Shown here: positions 52,075-61,594 of the stretch, one piece after another
How positions within the stretch are numbered: the first letter of the stretch is position 1
Layout of the letters: the number at the start of each line of letters is the position of its first letter
Program-made: the position numbers and the translations under genes
The notes under the pieces: generated by a model
What the model was told of the DNA's origin: nothing
Databases searched by the model: none
Seen by the model: only the letters and a program-made list of their open reading frames with translations
NCBI RefSeq assembly: GCF_011761985.1
Contig: NZ_JAASQT010000007.1
Span: forward strand, 1 to 64,000
Source: Brevundimonas terrae
Lineage (GTDB): Bacteria; Pseudomonadota; Alphaproteobacteria; Caulobacterales; Caulobacteraceae
Length of the DNA stretch: 64,000 nt
Direction: 5' to 3'

Positions 52075-53253
52075 ATGCTGTCGCGTAGTAAAAACAGAGC
52101 AATCGTGCCGGTAGTTATGTTGTTCGGCATGACCCTGGGGGGCGTTGGGTTTTCGGGAGCCGAGGCGCGTGAGGCCGCAGGTCTGGCTGACCTGCCTTTG
52201 ACGCAGAATGGTGGCACATGGGATGCAGGCCATGTTCAGGGTATTGCCGTCGATCGCGTCAATGGCTTCATCTACTATTCTTTCACCGACCTGCTGGCCA
52301 AATACGACTTTGAGGGCAACCTCGTCGGAACACTTGTCGGCTGGACCGGCCATCTGGGCGATCTGGCGCTCAATCCTGCCAACGGAAAGCTCTACGGTTC
52401 ACTCGAATACAAGGCTGATGAAGCCTTCTATATCGCTGTCATCGACGTGGCGGGTGTTGACCGGATCGGTATGTCCGCTGCCACTTCACCCCTGTTTCAG
52501 ACTGTCCATCTGGCCGAAGTCGGTCGCGACTATGCCGCCGATATGGATGGTAATGGCCGTTTCGACGGCAATATTGCCGAGACACTGGACCATCGCTATG
52601 GCGCTTCAGGAATCGATGGCGTGGCGTTCGGCCCCCGCTTTGGATCGCATGATGGCCCGCAACGGCTGACCGTCGGGTATGGCATCTACAGCCATACGGG
52701 CCGCTCCGATAACGACCATCAGGTCTTGCTCCAGTATGACGTGAGCGAATGGGATGATCTTGCCCGCCCGCTTGTCGAAAGCGCCCCGCACAGAAGCGGT
52801 CCGGAGCATACGGACGGCAAGTATTTCGTGCGGACCGGCAACACCACCTATGGAATCCAGAACCTGGCCTATGATGCCGATAGCAACCGCTGGTTCATGG
52901 GCGTCTATGACGGACGCAAGTCACACTATCCCAACTATCTGATGTTTGCTTTCGACGCGGACGCCCGACCGACCCTTGGCGATCTGGTGGGGGTACCCGC
53001 CGCAGACGGGAACGGATGGGAACAAGGCCTGCTGTTGCCGCTGGCCGAGGACGGCCTGCATGATCCAGCTACGGGCATTCGCGGCTGGAACCAGAAGTCC
53101 GATGTTGGTCTGGAGCCGGTTGGCGACGGCCTGTTCTATCTTGCCGTCAACTCCGGAACACGCGGGTCACAGACGGCCAATATCATCCTGATGCGCTGGA
53201 CCGGAAAGGCTGACCAGCCCTTCGTGCCTGTGATGGCATCCACCTCCCGTTGA
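52075..53253 (+). CDS. Secreted protein of unknown function, propeller-like
   Basis: A 392-residue protein with an N-terminal signal peptide (cleavage near AEARE, about residue 32). The mature part has HVQGIAVDRVNGFIYYSFTD, LGDLALNPANGKLYGSLEY and GIDGVAFGP, which look like beta-propeller blades as in NHL, SMP-30 or esterase-like phytase proteins. It contains an EF-hand-like DMDGNGRFDGN segment. GAGGGG precedes the ATG. It ends 59 bases before a large TonB-dependent receptor and PhoD, so it may be a periplasmic or surface phosphoesterase or a binding protein. No catalytic residues identified. Confidence 0.7.
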   Translation: MLSRSKNRAIVPVVMLFGMTLGGVGFSGAEAREAAGLADLPLTQNGGTWDAGHVQGIAVDRVNGFIYYSFTDLLAKYDFEGNLVGTLVGWTGHLGDLALNPANGKLYGSLEYKADEAFYIAVIDVAGVDRIGMSAATSPLFQTVHLAEVGRDYAADMDGNGRFDGNIAETLDHRYGASGIDGVAFGPRFGSHDGPQRLTVGYGIYSHTGRSDNDHQVLLQYDVSEWDDLARPLVESAPHRSGPEHTDGKYFVRTGNTTYGIQNLAYDADSNRWFMGVYDGRKSHYPNYLMFAFDADARPTLGDLVGVPAADGNGWEQGLLLPLAEDGLHDPATGIRGWNQKSDVGLEPVGDGLFYLAVNSGTRGSQTANIILMRWTGKADQPFVPVMASTSR

Positions 53254-53312
53254 GGCCGCCCATCAGGGGCTCCGCTTTTCTTTCTTACCTCCCCAAGCCT
53301 TCGAGTATTTCA

Positions 53313-56300
53313 ATGAAAGCGCGTTCTTTCCAACTGGCTGGCGTTAGCCTTCGTACGCTGGCCATGCTTCCTGCTGTCACGGCAGCGTGTGCTGTGGTCC
53401 TGCCTCAGGTGGCCGTCGCCGATACCGTGGTGGCGCAGTCGCCGGTCGGCACCGGTGCCGTGCGTGGTCGTGTGTTCGACACGGTGTCGGGTGAATACAT
53501 CCGTAACGCCGAAGTGCGTGTCGTCGGTACCAATATCGTCGCCTATACCGAGGACAGCGGCCTGTTCCGCCTCGGCGGCGTGCCCGAGGGTTCTACGACC
53601 CTGATCGTGCGTTATGCCGGTCTTCAGGACGCTCGCGCAGACGTGACGGTTGTGGCCGGTCAAACCGCCACTGCGGACATCCAACTCACCGCCCTGCCGT
53701 TTGCAGGCGCAGAGGGTGTCGCGTCGGTCGACGAGGTTGTGGTGACGGCGGCGCGCGGGGGGCAAGCCAAGGCGCTGATGGAGCGCCGCGTGGCCATGAA
53801 CGCCAAGAACGTGGTGCCTGCCGACAATTTTGGTGCCCTGACCATGGGCGATGTCGGCGAGTTTATGAAGTCCATGCCGGGCCTGTCGCTGGACTATACC
53901 GAGGTGGACGCCACGGCGGTTCGTATCGGTGGCCTGCCGCCGAAATACTCGACCTTCACCATGGATGGCGCGCGCATGGCGACGGCGACCTCCAACAACA
54001 ATTCCGGTCGTCAAAACTCGTTCGAACAGATGTCGATCACCGGCATCGACATGATCGAGCTCAACCACACCCTGCTGGCCAGCATGGATGCGGATTCGCC
54101 GGGCGGCAGTATCAACCTTCGCAGCCGCTATGCCTTCCAGTTGCCGGAGCGCCAGATTCGCTTCCAACTGGGTGGAGTGGCCACCTCGGATTCTTCGCTT
54201 TCGCGCCACTACATGCCGGACGACAAGAAGCACTCCAGCCTCTTCCCCTCAGCGCAGTTCAGCTATGCCGACACCTATCTGGACGGGCGTCTGGGTTTGG
54301 CTTTCAGCGCCAGCCACAACGCCAACTATGTGCAGCAGGACCGTATCCAGACCGACTGGTCCTATCTGCCCGATGGCCGCGTCATCCCCTATCAGGTGAT
54401 GTGGCGTCCGGGGCCGAAGCTGACGTCGCGCACGGCGGCCAATCTGGCGCTCGATTACCAGTTCACCGACGAGTTGGTGTTCTCTTTGCGCAGCAACTAC
54501 TCGTTTTATGAAGTCGAGTATTTCAACCAGTACACCTATCTGAACTTCGGCACGGCGAACCGCTCTTATGCCACGCCGGAATCGACCGGTACGCGCATCG
54601 AAGTGAATCCGGACGGCAAAAACACCCGTCTTTATACCGGCTATTCACACCGTTATGCCGGTACGCCGACCTATCTGATCGCGCCGAAATTGGAATATAA
54701 GGGCGAGACGTGGGAGGCTGTTCTGCGCGCCAGCCTTTCCGGTGCAGAGTTCAACTTCCGCGACACCAGCAAGGGCTTCTTCCAGCGCACCGACACGCAG
54801 TTGACGGGTATCGGCTTCCTGATGGAGCGTGACAGCACCCGTTCCAACGCATGGTATCTGACCCAGACCGCCGGCCGTCCGTGGGGCGACCCTTCCAGCT
54901 TCAATCGCGATATGGATATTGGCAACAATATCCGCACCGCAGAATCGGACGCGGTCAACGAGATGATGTCGCTGAACTTCGATGTGAAGAAGCGTCTCAA
55001 TCTGGGCAATGTCCAATATACCCTGATGGCAGGTCTTGGCGGGCGCTCCAACGACTGGAGCACCAATGAGGGCTCGTGGCAGCAGTTCCAGTATGTTGGC
55101 CCCAATGGTGACCTCACCCAGATGTCGCCTGAGGCCGGTATACTTGCGACCCAGAAGTACCGCTTTGAAATCATCGGTTTCGATGCGGGCAACATGAATA
55201 CCCAAGGCTGGCGCGCCGACAGCAACTACGGAATGTACGATATCTATGCCGAGCATCCGGAGTATTTCGTTGCCGATGAAGTCGGTAATCTGAAGCGTCG
55301 TCTGGACAATAACAAACGCGTTCAGGAAGACATCACCTCGGCTTACCTCGAGGCCAATGCCGACGCCGGTCGTGCCCGTTTCAATCTGGGCCTGCGCTAC
55401 GAGAATACCGAGACAGCCGCGCGCGTCGCCGTTATCCGCCCTGTCAAGGAAGTGACGGACGCAGGGCTGTCGGTCAGCACTGTCGAGGGGCTGATGTACC
55501 AGTACAACAACGGCACCTATCAGGACCGCAAAGGCCAGTATGACGACTGGTTCTGGAGCGGTGGTGCGAAGTTCGACTTCACCGACCGTCTGGTGGGGCA
55601 GGCCTCGTTCAGCCAGTCGATCCTGCGACCGGACTACGGCAATCTTGGCGGCGTGGTTTCGGTCAATGATGACACGATGATCGTCAATGTTCCGAATCCG
55701 GAACTGCGACCGGAACGCTCGACCAAATATTATCTGAGCCTGCAATACTATCTGCCGGCCTCGGGTCTGATCGGTCTTTCGGCCTACCAGCTCGACATGG
55801 ACGACATGCAGGTTACCGGCATGACGGTGAACCCCGAAGATGTCGGTTTCGATCCGAACGAGTATGCGGGCTATACTTTCCGCAGCGCACAGAACTTGCC
55901 GGGGACCAGCACCAATCGTGGCTATGTGGCTGAGTATAACCAGCAACTGAACTTCCTGCCGGGGGCGTGGAAGGGGCTGGGTGTGAATGCGTCCATCACC
56001 TATCTGGATCCGGACGGCGAACGTCAGGGCACGCCAAAACAGTCGGCCAACTGGGGTGTGCGTTACCAGATCGGTCGTTTCGACTTTAATCTGAACGGCA
56101 ACTGGCAGTCGAAATACCGTGTCAGCGGTCTGAACAATACGCCGACGACCCCGAACAACGGCATCCTGTATCATACCGCCCGTGAACTGTGGAACGTCAG
56201 CGTCAACTACAAGATCAACGACCACTTCGATCTGATGCTGGCCGGTCGCAACATCTTCAACTCGCCGGACATCATCTATTCCAACGAGCGTGACCGTGTG

Positions 56301-56357
56301 CAGCAGTACACCGTCTACGGGTCGATGTGGAACATCGGCATCAAGGGCGTTTTCTGA
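53313..56357 (+). CDS. TonB-dependent receptor with N-terminal carboxypeptidase-regulatory-like domain
   Basis: A 1014-residue outer-membrane receptor. The signal peptide ends near VAVAD, about residue 37. Residues about 48-125 form a carboxypeptidase-regulatory-like domain (VRGRVFDTVSGEYIRNAEVR, VPEGSTTLIVRYAG). A TonB box-like DEVVVTAARGGQ, plug, and large barrel ending in WNIGIKGVF follow. Such receptors in Caulobacterales take up sugars, phosphate esters or peptides. PhoD follows after 109 bases, which suggests a phosphorus-containing ligand. The start ATG 53313 gives the proper signal peptide although its ribosome-binding site is weak. Confidence 0.9.
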   Translation: MKARSFQLAGVSLRTLAMLPAVTAACAVVLPQVAVADTVVAQSPVGTGAVRGRVFDTVSGEYIRNAEVRVVGTNIVAYTEDSGLFRLGGVPEGSTTLIVRYAGLQDARADVTVVAGQTATADIQLTALPFAGAEGVASVDEVVVTAARGGQAKALMERRVAMNAKNVVPADNFGALTMGDVGEFMKSMPGLSLDYTEVDATAVRIGGLPPKYSTFTMDGARMATATSNNNSGRQNSFEQMSITGIDMIELNHTLLASMDADSPGGSINLRSRYAFQLPERQIRFQLGGVATSDSSLSRHYMPDDKKHSSLFPSAQFSYADTYLDGRLGLAFSASHNANYVQQDRIQTDWSYLPDGRVIPYQVMWRPGPKLTSRTAANLALDYQFTDELVFSLRSNYSFYEVEYFNQYTYLNFGTANRSYATPESTGTRIEVNPDGKNTRLYTGYSHRYAGTPTYLIAPKLEYKGETWEAVLRASLSGAEFNFRDTSKGFFQRTDTQLTGIGFLMERDSTRSNAWYLTQTAGRPWGDPSSFNRDMDIGNNIRTAESDAVNEMMSLNFDVKKRLNLGNVQYTLMAGLGGRSNDWSTNEGSWQQFQYVGPNGDLTQMSPEAGILATQKYRFEIIGFDAGNMNTQGWRADSNYGMYDIYAEHPEYFVADEVGNLKRRLDNNKRVQEDITSAYLEANADAGRARFNLGLRYENTETAARVAVIRPVKEVTDAGLSVSTVEGLMYQYNNGTYQDRKGQYDDWFWSGGAKFDFTDRLVGQASFSQSILRPDYGNLGGVVSVNDDTMIVNVPNPELRPERSTKYYLSLQYYLPASGLIGLSAYQLDMDDMQVTGMTVNPEDVGFDPNEYAGYTFRSAQNLPGTSTNRGYVAEYNQQLNFLPGAWKGLGVNASITYLDPDGERQGTPKQSANWGVRYQIGRFDFNLNGNWQSKYRVSGLNNTPTTPNNGILYHTARELWNVSVNYKINDHFDLMLAGRNIFNSPDIIYSNERDRVQQYTVYGSMWNIGIKGVF

Positions 56358-56466
56358 TCGCTTCCAATCTCTGAAACGACTGTGGCCGCGCGAAACCCTC
56401 GCGCGGCCACAGTGCCAATCGGGGCGAATTCTGTAGATCGCCCGACCTCTATTTTTGGACTGTAAA

Positions 56467-58098
56467 ATGACTCTTCAGCTTGACCGTCGCCGTTTGGTGA
56501 TGGGGGGAAGTCTGGGCTTGATGGCGCTCGGTTTCCCCGGTGGCACGGCTCTGGCCCAACAGTTGCTGACGGCCAGCGGCTTTACACACGGTGTCGCCAG
56601 TGGGGAGCCCGCCTCTGACAGCATGCTGTTGTGGACACGCTATGTGCCACAGGGGCAGGGCAGTGAAGTGACCCTTGATGTGGAGGTGTCGGCAGATCGT
56701 GATTTCAACCGCATCCTGCATCGTGAAACTGTGCGTACGGGCGGTTATCGCGACTGGACGGTCAAGGTGACTGTGGACGGCCTGACGGCTGGCTCGACCT
56801 ACTGGTTCCGTTTTGTTGCACCCGACGGTACGCGCTCGATGGCCGGTCGCATCTTCACCCTGCCGGAAGGCAAGGCCGAGCATTTCCGCATGGGGGTATT
56901 CTCATGCTCCAACCTGCCGATGGGCTGGTTCAATGCCTATGCGCATGCGGCCAGACGCGAGGACGTGGATCTGTGGCTGCACGTTGGCGACTATATCTAC
57001 GAATACGGGATCGCTTCCTATGCGGAGGCTGACCGTATCGCCGAGCGTGTCGTGCTGCCGGCACACGATCATGAAATGGTAGCGCTTGCCGATTATCGCC
57101 TGCGTTATGCCTGTTACCGCGCTGATCCCGACCTTCAGGCCCTTCACGCGTCGGCCCCGATGATCTGCCTATGGGACGACCATGAATCGGCCAATGACAG
57201 TTGGGAAGGCGGAGCCCAGAACCATCAGGCCAACGAAGGCGACTGGGCCACGCGGCGCGCTGCCGCGGCCCAAGCCTATCTCGAATGGATGCCCATCTCC
57301 GAGGAGCCTTGGAAGGCATACCATATCGGTGAACTCGCCACACTGTACCGAACAGAATCACGCCTGATCGGCCGGACCCGTCAGGCCGATATCGGTGCGG
57401 CCTATCGGGCGGGGACATCGGTCGCTCTGTCGAACTTCCGTGACGGTGAGTGGATGGATCCGACAGCCTCAATGCTGGGGTCTACACAGGAAGCGTGGAT
57501 CGAACGCGAGTTCCGCCGCAATGCCCGCACCTCGGCGTGGCAACTGGTCGGCATGGCCTGCATCATGGGCCGTACGGTCATGCCACAGGATGCGGTCAAC
57601 TGGTTGCGTTCCGATATCAGCGAAGGTGCGCGCAACAGCTATAGCAACGCCGCGCGTGCTGGCGCGGTGGGGCTGCCGATGTGGATGGACCGATGGGATG
57701 GATATCCGCAAGCGCGCTCCCGTTTCCTGAAAGCGGCGCAAGAGGCCGATGCAGACCTCGTGGTATTGTCCGGCGATAGTCACAATGCATGGGCCTATTC
57801 TCTGGCAGAGGACAGGCGTCCGGCGGGCGTAGAGTTCGCTGGACAGGCTGTGACCTCGAACGGCATGGAGCGCCAGATGGGAATAGATCACGCCAATGTC
57901 GCGCGCGGCTTTGTCGAAGCCAATCCCGAGTTGGTTTGGGCGCAGACCCACGGACGCGGCTATATGATGCTCGACGTAAAACCACAGCGCGTCGAATGCG
58001 AGTGGATATTCTTAAATACCACCAAGCAAAGGGACCAGACCGTCGCGAACCGCCATCGCGCCCATGTCAGCAAGGGGCATCGACGGATCGAGACCTGA
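56467..58098 (+). CDS. phoD: Alkaline phosphatase D (PhoD) family phosphodiesterase/phosphatase
   Basis: A 543-residue PhoD-type protein with a twin-arginine signal (DRRRLVMGGSLGLMALGF) and mature start after LAQQ. It has FTHGVASGEPASDSMLLWTR, the metal-binding CSNLPMGWFNAY and HVGDYIYEYG, CLWDDHESANDSWEG and VVLSGDSHNAWAY. PhoD enzymes hydrolyse phosphodiesters and monoesters in the periplasm, using Ca and Fe. The ATG at 56467 is chosen; TTG at 56455 would only prefix four residues. With the TonB-dependent receptor upstream it forms a phosphorus-acquisition locus. Confidence 0.93.
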   Translation: MTLQLDRRRLVMGGSLGLMALGFPGGTALAQQLLTASGFTHGVASGEPASDSMLLWTRYVPQGQGSEVTLDVEVSADRDFNRILHRETVRTGGYRDWTVKVTVDGLTAGSTYWFRFVAPDGTRSMAGRIFTLPEGKAEHFRMGVFSCSNLPMGWFNAYAHAARREDVDLWLHVGDYIYEYGIASYAEADRIAERVVLPAHDHEMVALADYRLRYACYRADPDLQALHASAPMICLWDDHESANDSWEGGAQNHQANEGDWATRRAAAAQAYLEWMPISEEPWKAYHIGELATLYRTESRLIGRTRQADIGAAYRAGTSVALSNFRDGEWMDPTASMLGSTQEAWIEREFRRNARTSAWQLVGMACIMGRTVMPQDAVNWLRSDISEGARNSYSNAARAGAVGLPMWMDRWDGYPQARSRFLKAAQEADADLVVLSGDSHNAWAYSLAEDRRPAGVEFAGQAVTSNGMERQMGIDHANVARGFVEANPELVWAQTHGRGYMMLDVKPQRVECEWIFLNTTKQRDQTVANRHRAHVSKGHRRIET

Positions 58099-58130
58099 AG
58101 ACCTTTTGGGTAAATCAGGTTGCCATTGGA

Positions 58131-58175
58131 AATAGGCGGGAGGCTGGCTCGGGCCGTTCCTCCTGCCTATTTATT
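58131..58175. terminator. Bidirectional terminator between phoD and the tonB-like gene
   Basis: 13-bp stem AATAGGCGGGAGG (58131-58143) and CCTCCTGCCTATT (58159-58171), with one G-T pair and a 15-base loop, followed by T/A-rich TTATT. It lies between convergent genes. Confidence 0.8.
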
Positions 58176-58195
58176 AGCGTGCCTCAATGGCTTGA

Positions 58196-58942
58196 TCAGG
58201 CGTGGCGACGGTAATCCAGGCTGACCGTGATCTGGCGGGTCTGCCATGTCACATCGTGGGGTGGGCGCGGCAGTGGTGCAGCCTGACGCAGTTGTTGCTG
58301 CGCTATGCGGTCCAGACGCTCATCGCCACTGGTTTGGGTTACAATGCAGTCGCGGACACGGCCCCGCCGATCCACTTCGAACTTGAGTGTAACCATACCT
58401 TCGAGACGTCCGGGATGTTGTTTGTGCGCATCCAGCCATCGGATAACCTGCGCCTCATAGGTATCCGTGTGCCGTCCGCCTTGAGCTCCTTGTGTAGACG
58501 CGCCGCGCCGGTCGTCACCCGTGACCTGAGCGCCTGCCACGTGATGGCGTGCAGGAGGTTGGATACCCGTCGTGCTGGCCGGGTTGGCCGTACCGGTTTT
58601 CGTCGAGACTTCTGAAAGCGTCGCGCGCGCAGAAAAGGCGGGTTCGCGGGGCAAGACCTCGGTGGGGGAGGCGGTTTCGGCTGTGGATTGGTTTTGGCGC
58701 ACTGGATCCCGAGATCGTTTTTGGGCAGGCGGCGCGAACAGGGTGGTGCTGCCCTTAAGGCTGGCGGGGGCACTCATGCCCGCATCTTGGAAAAGCTCGA
58801 CCTCGAAAACGGGCGCTCCGCCAAACGGATCCTCCGGCACGGGATAGGTCAGGGCGATGGCTGCCAGACCTGCACCAAATACCGAAGACACGGCGGTGAA
58901 AGCCCCGAGCTTGAAGGGTGTAGAGGTCAATGCGGCAGGCAT
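58196..58942 (-). CDS. TonB-like energy transducer
   Basis: A 248-residue protein starting MPAALTSTPFKLGAF. It has one N-terminal transmembrane helix (about residues 8-30), a long Pro/Ala/Ser/Thr-rich linker and a C-terminal TonB domain (YEAQVIRWLDAHKQHPGRLE, VTLKFEVDRRGRVRDCIVTQ, SGDERLD). It couples the proton gradient to outer-membrane receptors. It is divergent from the TonB-dependent receptor at 59075 across a Fur-like box, so the two are probably co-regulated. Longer starts are possible, but the chosen one places the helix correctly. Confidence 0.87.
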   Translation of the reverse strand: MPAALTSTPFKLGAFTAVSSVFGAGLAAIALTYPVPEDPFGGAPVFEVELFQDAGMSAPASLKGSTTLFAPPAQKRSRDPVRQNQSTAETASPTEVLPREPAFSARATLSEVSTKTGTANPASTTGIQPPARHHVAGAQVTGDDRRGASTQGAQGGRHTDTYEAQVIRWLDAHKQHPGRLEGMVTLKFEVDRRGRVRDCIVTQTSGDERLDRIAQQQLRQAAPLPRPPHDVTWQTRQITVSLDYRRHA

Positions 58943-59000
58943 GTAACAGGCTAAAAATGGATACGAACGGGGAGCGATATACGCAGGTTTCTGACGAATT

Positions 59001-59019
59001 GATAATGATAATGGTTTGC
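59001..59019. promoter_or_regulatory. Fur-box-like site
   Basis: GATAATGATAATGGTTTGC matches the classical 19-base Fur consensus GATAATGATAATCATTATC at 15 of 19 positions, with the first 12 bases identical. It lies between the divergent tonB-like gene (start 58942) and the TonB-dependent receptor (start 59075), 55-60 bases from each. Confidence 0.75.
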
Positions 59020-59074
59020 AAACGCAAATCACGGAGCTAATGCATTCCCCAGTTTTCAGCGGGGTTAGTGTTCA

Positions 59075-61594
59075 TTGCGTATCCAATATCTATCTGCAGT
59101 CAGCCTTATCGCTCTTGGCTTTGCCGGAGCGGCCGTGGCGCAGGATGTGACGCCTTCCATCGTCATTCAGGAAGAGGCACCGCCACCGACGGCCTATAGC
59201 TTTGGTAACGGCGGCGACTCGGGCGTCAGTCGCGTGACCCGCGACGGCGTAGAACGTCGCAAGCCGGGTTCGGGCGACGTCCTGCAGGTTCTAAAAGCCA
59301 TGCCGGGGGTACAGTTCAGCCGTTCGGAAGGACTTGCGACCGAGAAAGAACTGCTGGACCTTCGCCCTGCGGACATCTCGATTTCGGGCGGCAACATCTA
59401 TGAGAACATGATCCGTCTGGACGGGGTGGGTGTGAACTCCCGTCTCGATGTGTCCTCGACCAATGCCAACCACTATATCGAAGGCAATGCCGCAGCCTCG
59501 GCGCAGAGCGTCTGGGTGGATGCAGACCTGATCGACAGCGTGGCTGTCTATGACTCCAATATTTCGGCCCAGTTCGGCCAGTTCACCGGTGGTGTGGTCG
59601 AAATGGAAACGCGCCGCCCTTCGCCGGTTTTCGGCGTATCGACCTATTACGGGGTCACCCGACCGGGCCTTGCACAATTTCGCATGTCGGATCGCGTACG
59701 CGACAGCTTTAAAGGCGAGTATCCCGACGAACCTGAATACGAGAAAGAGCGTTTCAGCCTGATCGTCGACCTGCCGGTGTCGGAGCGCCTTCGCGCGCTG
59801 ACCTCCTATACCCGCAACGAGTCATCTATCGTGAAGGATCGCGGTGCCAACTGGCGTCAGTACGGTACCTATGGTCAGTCCAGCCTGAAGGAAACCTATC
59901 TGCTGAAGGGCGAGTACGATCTGGCCGATGATCTTTTGTTGACCGGACAGGTGACCTACAGCCCGTACGAGACCGAGTTCGCTCACCAGAACGGTTATGA
60001 CAACCTGACCTTCCTGAATGGCGGGGGTTTGACCACCAAGCTCGGTCTTGAAGGTCGCCGCGGCGATGCCGATTGGGAACTGGATCTGTCCTACGTCTCG
60101 TCGGATACGGACCGTACGTCTGAAAATCCGGGCACGATCAGTGTGTCGACCGTCGGCACTGGCGTCGACTGGTGCTCAAGCAATTCTTCATGCGCTGTGG
60201 GCGGGCCGGGCAATCTGATCCAACGCCAGAAGGACCTGACACTTAAAGGTCTGTGGAAACAGCCCCTGACGAATGGCGACCTACGGCTTGGCTTCGAGAT
60301 TGCGCAGGTGACAGGTCGCAAGGCCCAGCCTTACAGCCGCTCCTATCGCCATGGGGCCAGTGCCGCGTCGGAAGTGAGCGCGAACATCGCCTGTGCCGAT
60401 CCGGCGGAAGCGGCAGCCCTGACCTGTGTACCGGGCCGTTGGGCGCTGGGCCAGTTCAACGAAACCCGTGCCTTTGATACCGAGCGCCAGTTGGAGACCT
60501 ACACCCTGTGGGGCGAGTACCGCTTTGATCTTGGCGGCTTCGATGTGCGCGCTGGCCTGCGTTACGACTACGAAACCCTGCTGGAGAACCACAACTTTGC
60601 ACCGCGTCTGTCGGCCAGTCACGCCCTGCCGTGGGAAGGCCATAGCGTGACGGTTGCTGCCAACCGTTATTACGGTCGCAGCTTCCTCGGCTATGCCCTG
60701 CGCGAGGACTATCCGGGCAACTATATCTGGCGCCGCACGCCAACCATGGTGAATGGCCAGAAGGTCTTTGGCGATAATTGGACCCTGTACTCGCATACGG
60801 AAACGGCGGGTTATTCGAATGCTGACCTTGCAACACCCTATGTTGACGAGTTGAGCTTTGCCGTGACGGGGCCGGTGCCATTCATTGGTGGTGAATACCG
60901 CTTCAAGGGCGTGGCCCGCGATTCCGAAGACCAGTTCTCGCGTTCTGAAAGCACAAGCGAAGTCTATGACAAGGAGACGGGCGGCAATGCGACCCGCCAG
61001 CGTTTCACCATCAACAATGACGGCTCGCGCGAGTATCGCGGCCTGTCGATGGAATATATACGCCGTCTGGCCGACAACCACGCCCTGTCCCTGACGGCCA
61101 ACTGGTCCAAGACCAAGGCCTCCAACATCGGCTATTTCGACGTGACCGACGAGACGGACTACCAGGGCGACCTGGTCCTGTATCGTGGCGAGATCGTCTC
61201 GGCCCTGCAGGCGCTGGCAGACAACCAGATCCAGGACTTTGCCACCCCGTGGACGCTCAATGCCGACCTGTCGTCCAACTGGTTCGATGGGCGCGTGAAG
61301 ACCAATCTAAACATCCACTGGAACGGCTCGTTCGAACGCGTCGAGGACACGGGTATCAACCAGACCGTCAACGGCACCCGTTATGATGTCTATGATGTTG
61401 TCAAATACGACAGCAGCATGGATGCCAATCTGTCGATCACAGCCGAGATCGCACGTACCCGCTTTGGCACGGCTGAACTGGATGTGCGGCTCAATAACCT
61501 GTTCAACACCATCCCTGTAGCCAATGCGACCAGTACGTCCGATCCGTGGCAGATGGGTCGCAATGCCTGGGTGGGTCTGAGGGTACGTTATTGA
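59075..61594 (+). CDS. TonB-dependent receptor
   Basis: An 839-residue outer-membrane receptor with a signal peptide ending AAVAQ (about residue 23). The plug includes GDVLQVLKAMPGVQFSRSEG and the barrel ends WVGLRVRY. Two cysteine pairs (CSSNSSC, and CADPAEAAALTC) lie in predicted outer loops. The start is TTG at 59075: an in-frame TAG lies three codons upstream and no ATG or GTG gives a signal peptide. The Fur-like box upstream and the downstream di-haem peroxidase suggest a metal or haem-related ligand. Confidence 0.9.
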   Translation: MRIQYLSAVSLIALGFAGAAVAQDVTPSIVIQEEAPPPTAYSFGNGGDSGVSRVTRDGVERRKPGSGDVLQVLKAMPGVQFSRSEGLATEKELLDLRPADISISGGNIYENMIRLDGVGVNSRLDVSSTNANHYIEGNAAASAQSVWVDADLIDSVAVYDSNISAQFGQFTGGVVEMETRRPSPVFGVSTYYGVTRPGLAQFRMSDRVRDSFKGEYPDEPEYEKERFSLIVDLPVSERLRALTSYTRNESSIVKDRGANWRQYGTYGQSSLKETYLLKGEYDLADDLLLTGQVTYSPYETEFAHQNGYDNLTFLNGGGLTTKLGLEGRRGDADWELDLSYVSSDTDRTSENPGTISVSTVGTGVDWCSSNSSCAVGGPGNLIQRQKDLTLKGLWKQPLTNGDLRLGFEIAQVTGRKAQPYSRSYRHGASAASEVSANIACADPAEAAALTCVPGRWALGQFNETRAFDTERQLETYTLWGEYRFDLGGFDVRAGLRYDYETLLENHNFAPRLSASHALPWEGHSVTVAANRYYGRSFLGYALREDYPGNYIWRRTPTMVNGQKVFGDNWTLYSHTETAGYSNADLATPYVDELSFAVTGPVPFIGGEYRFKGVARDSEDQFSRSESTSEVYDKETGGNATRQRFTINNDGSREYRGLSMEYIRRLADNHALSLTANWSKTKASNIGYFDVTDETDYQGDLVLYRGEIVSALQALADNQIQDFATPWTLNADLSSNWFDGRVKTNLNIHWNGSFERVEDTGINQTVNGTRYDVYDVVKYDSSMDANLSITAEIARTRFGTAELDVRLNNLFNTIPVANATSTSDPWQMGRNAWVGLRVRY

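Noticed and set aside
54645..56225. Long minus-strand open frame inside the large TonB-dependent receptor gene
   Set aside because: The receptor frame has signal peptide, plug and barrel features. The antisense frame has none.
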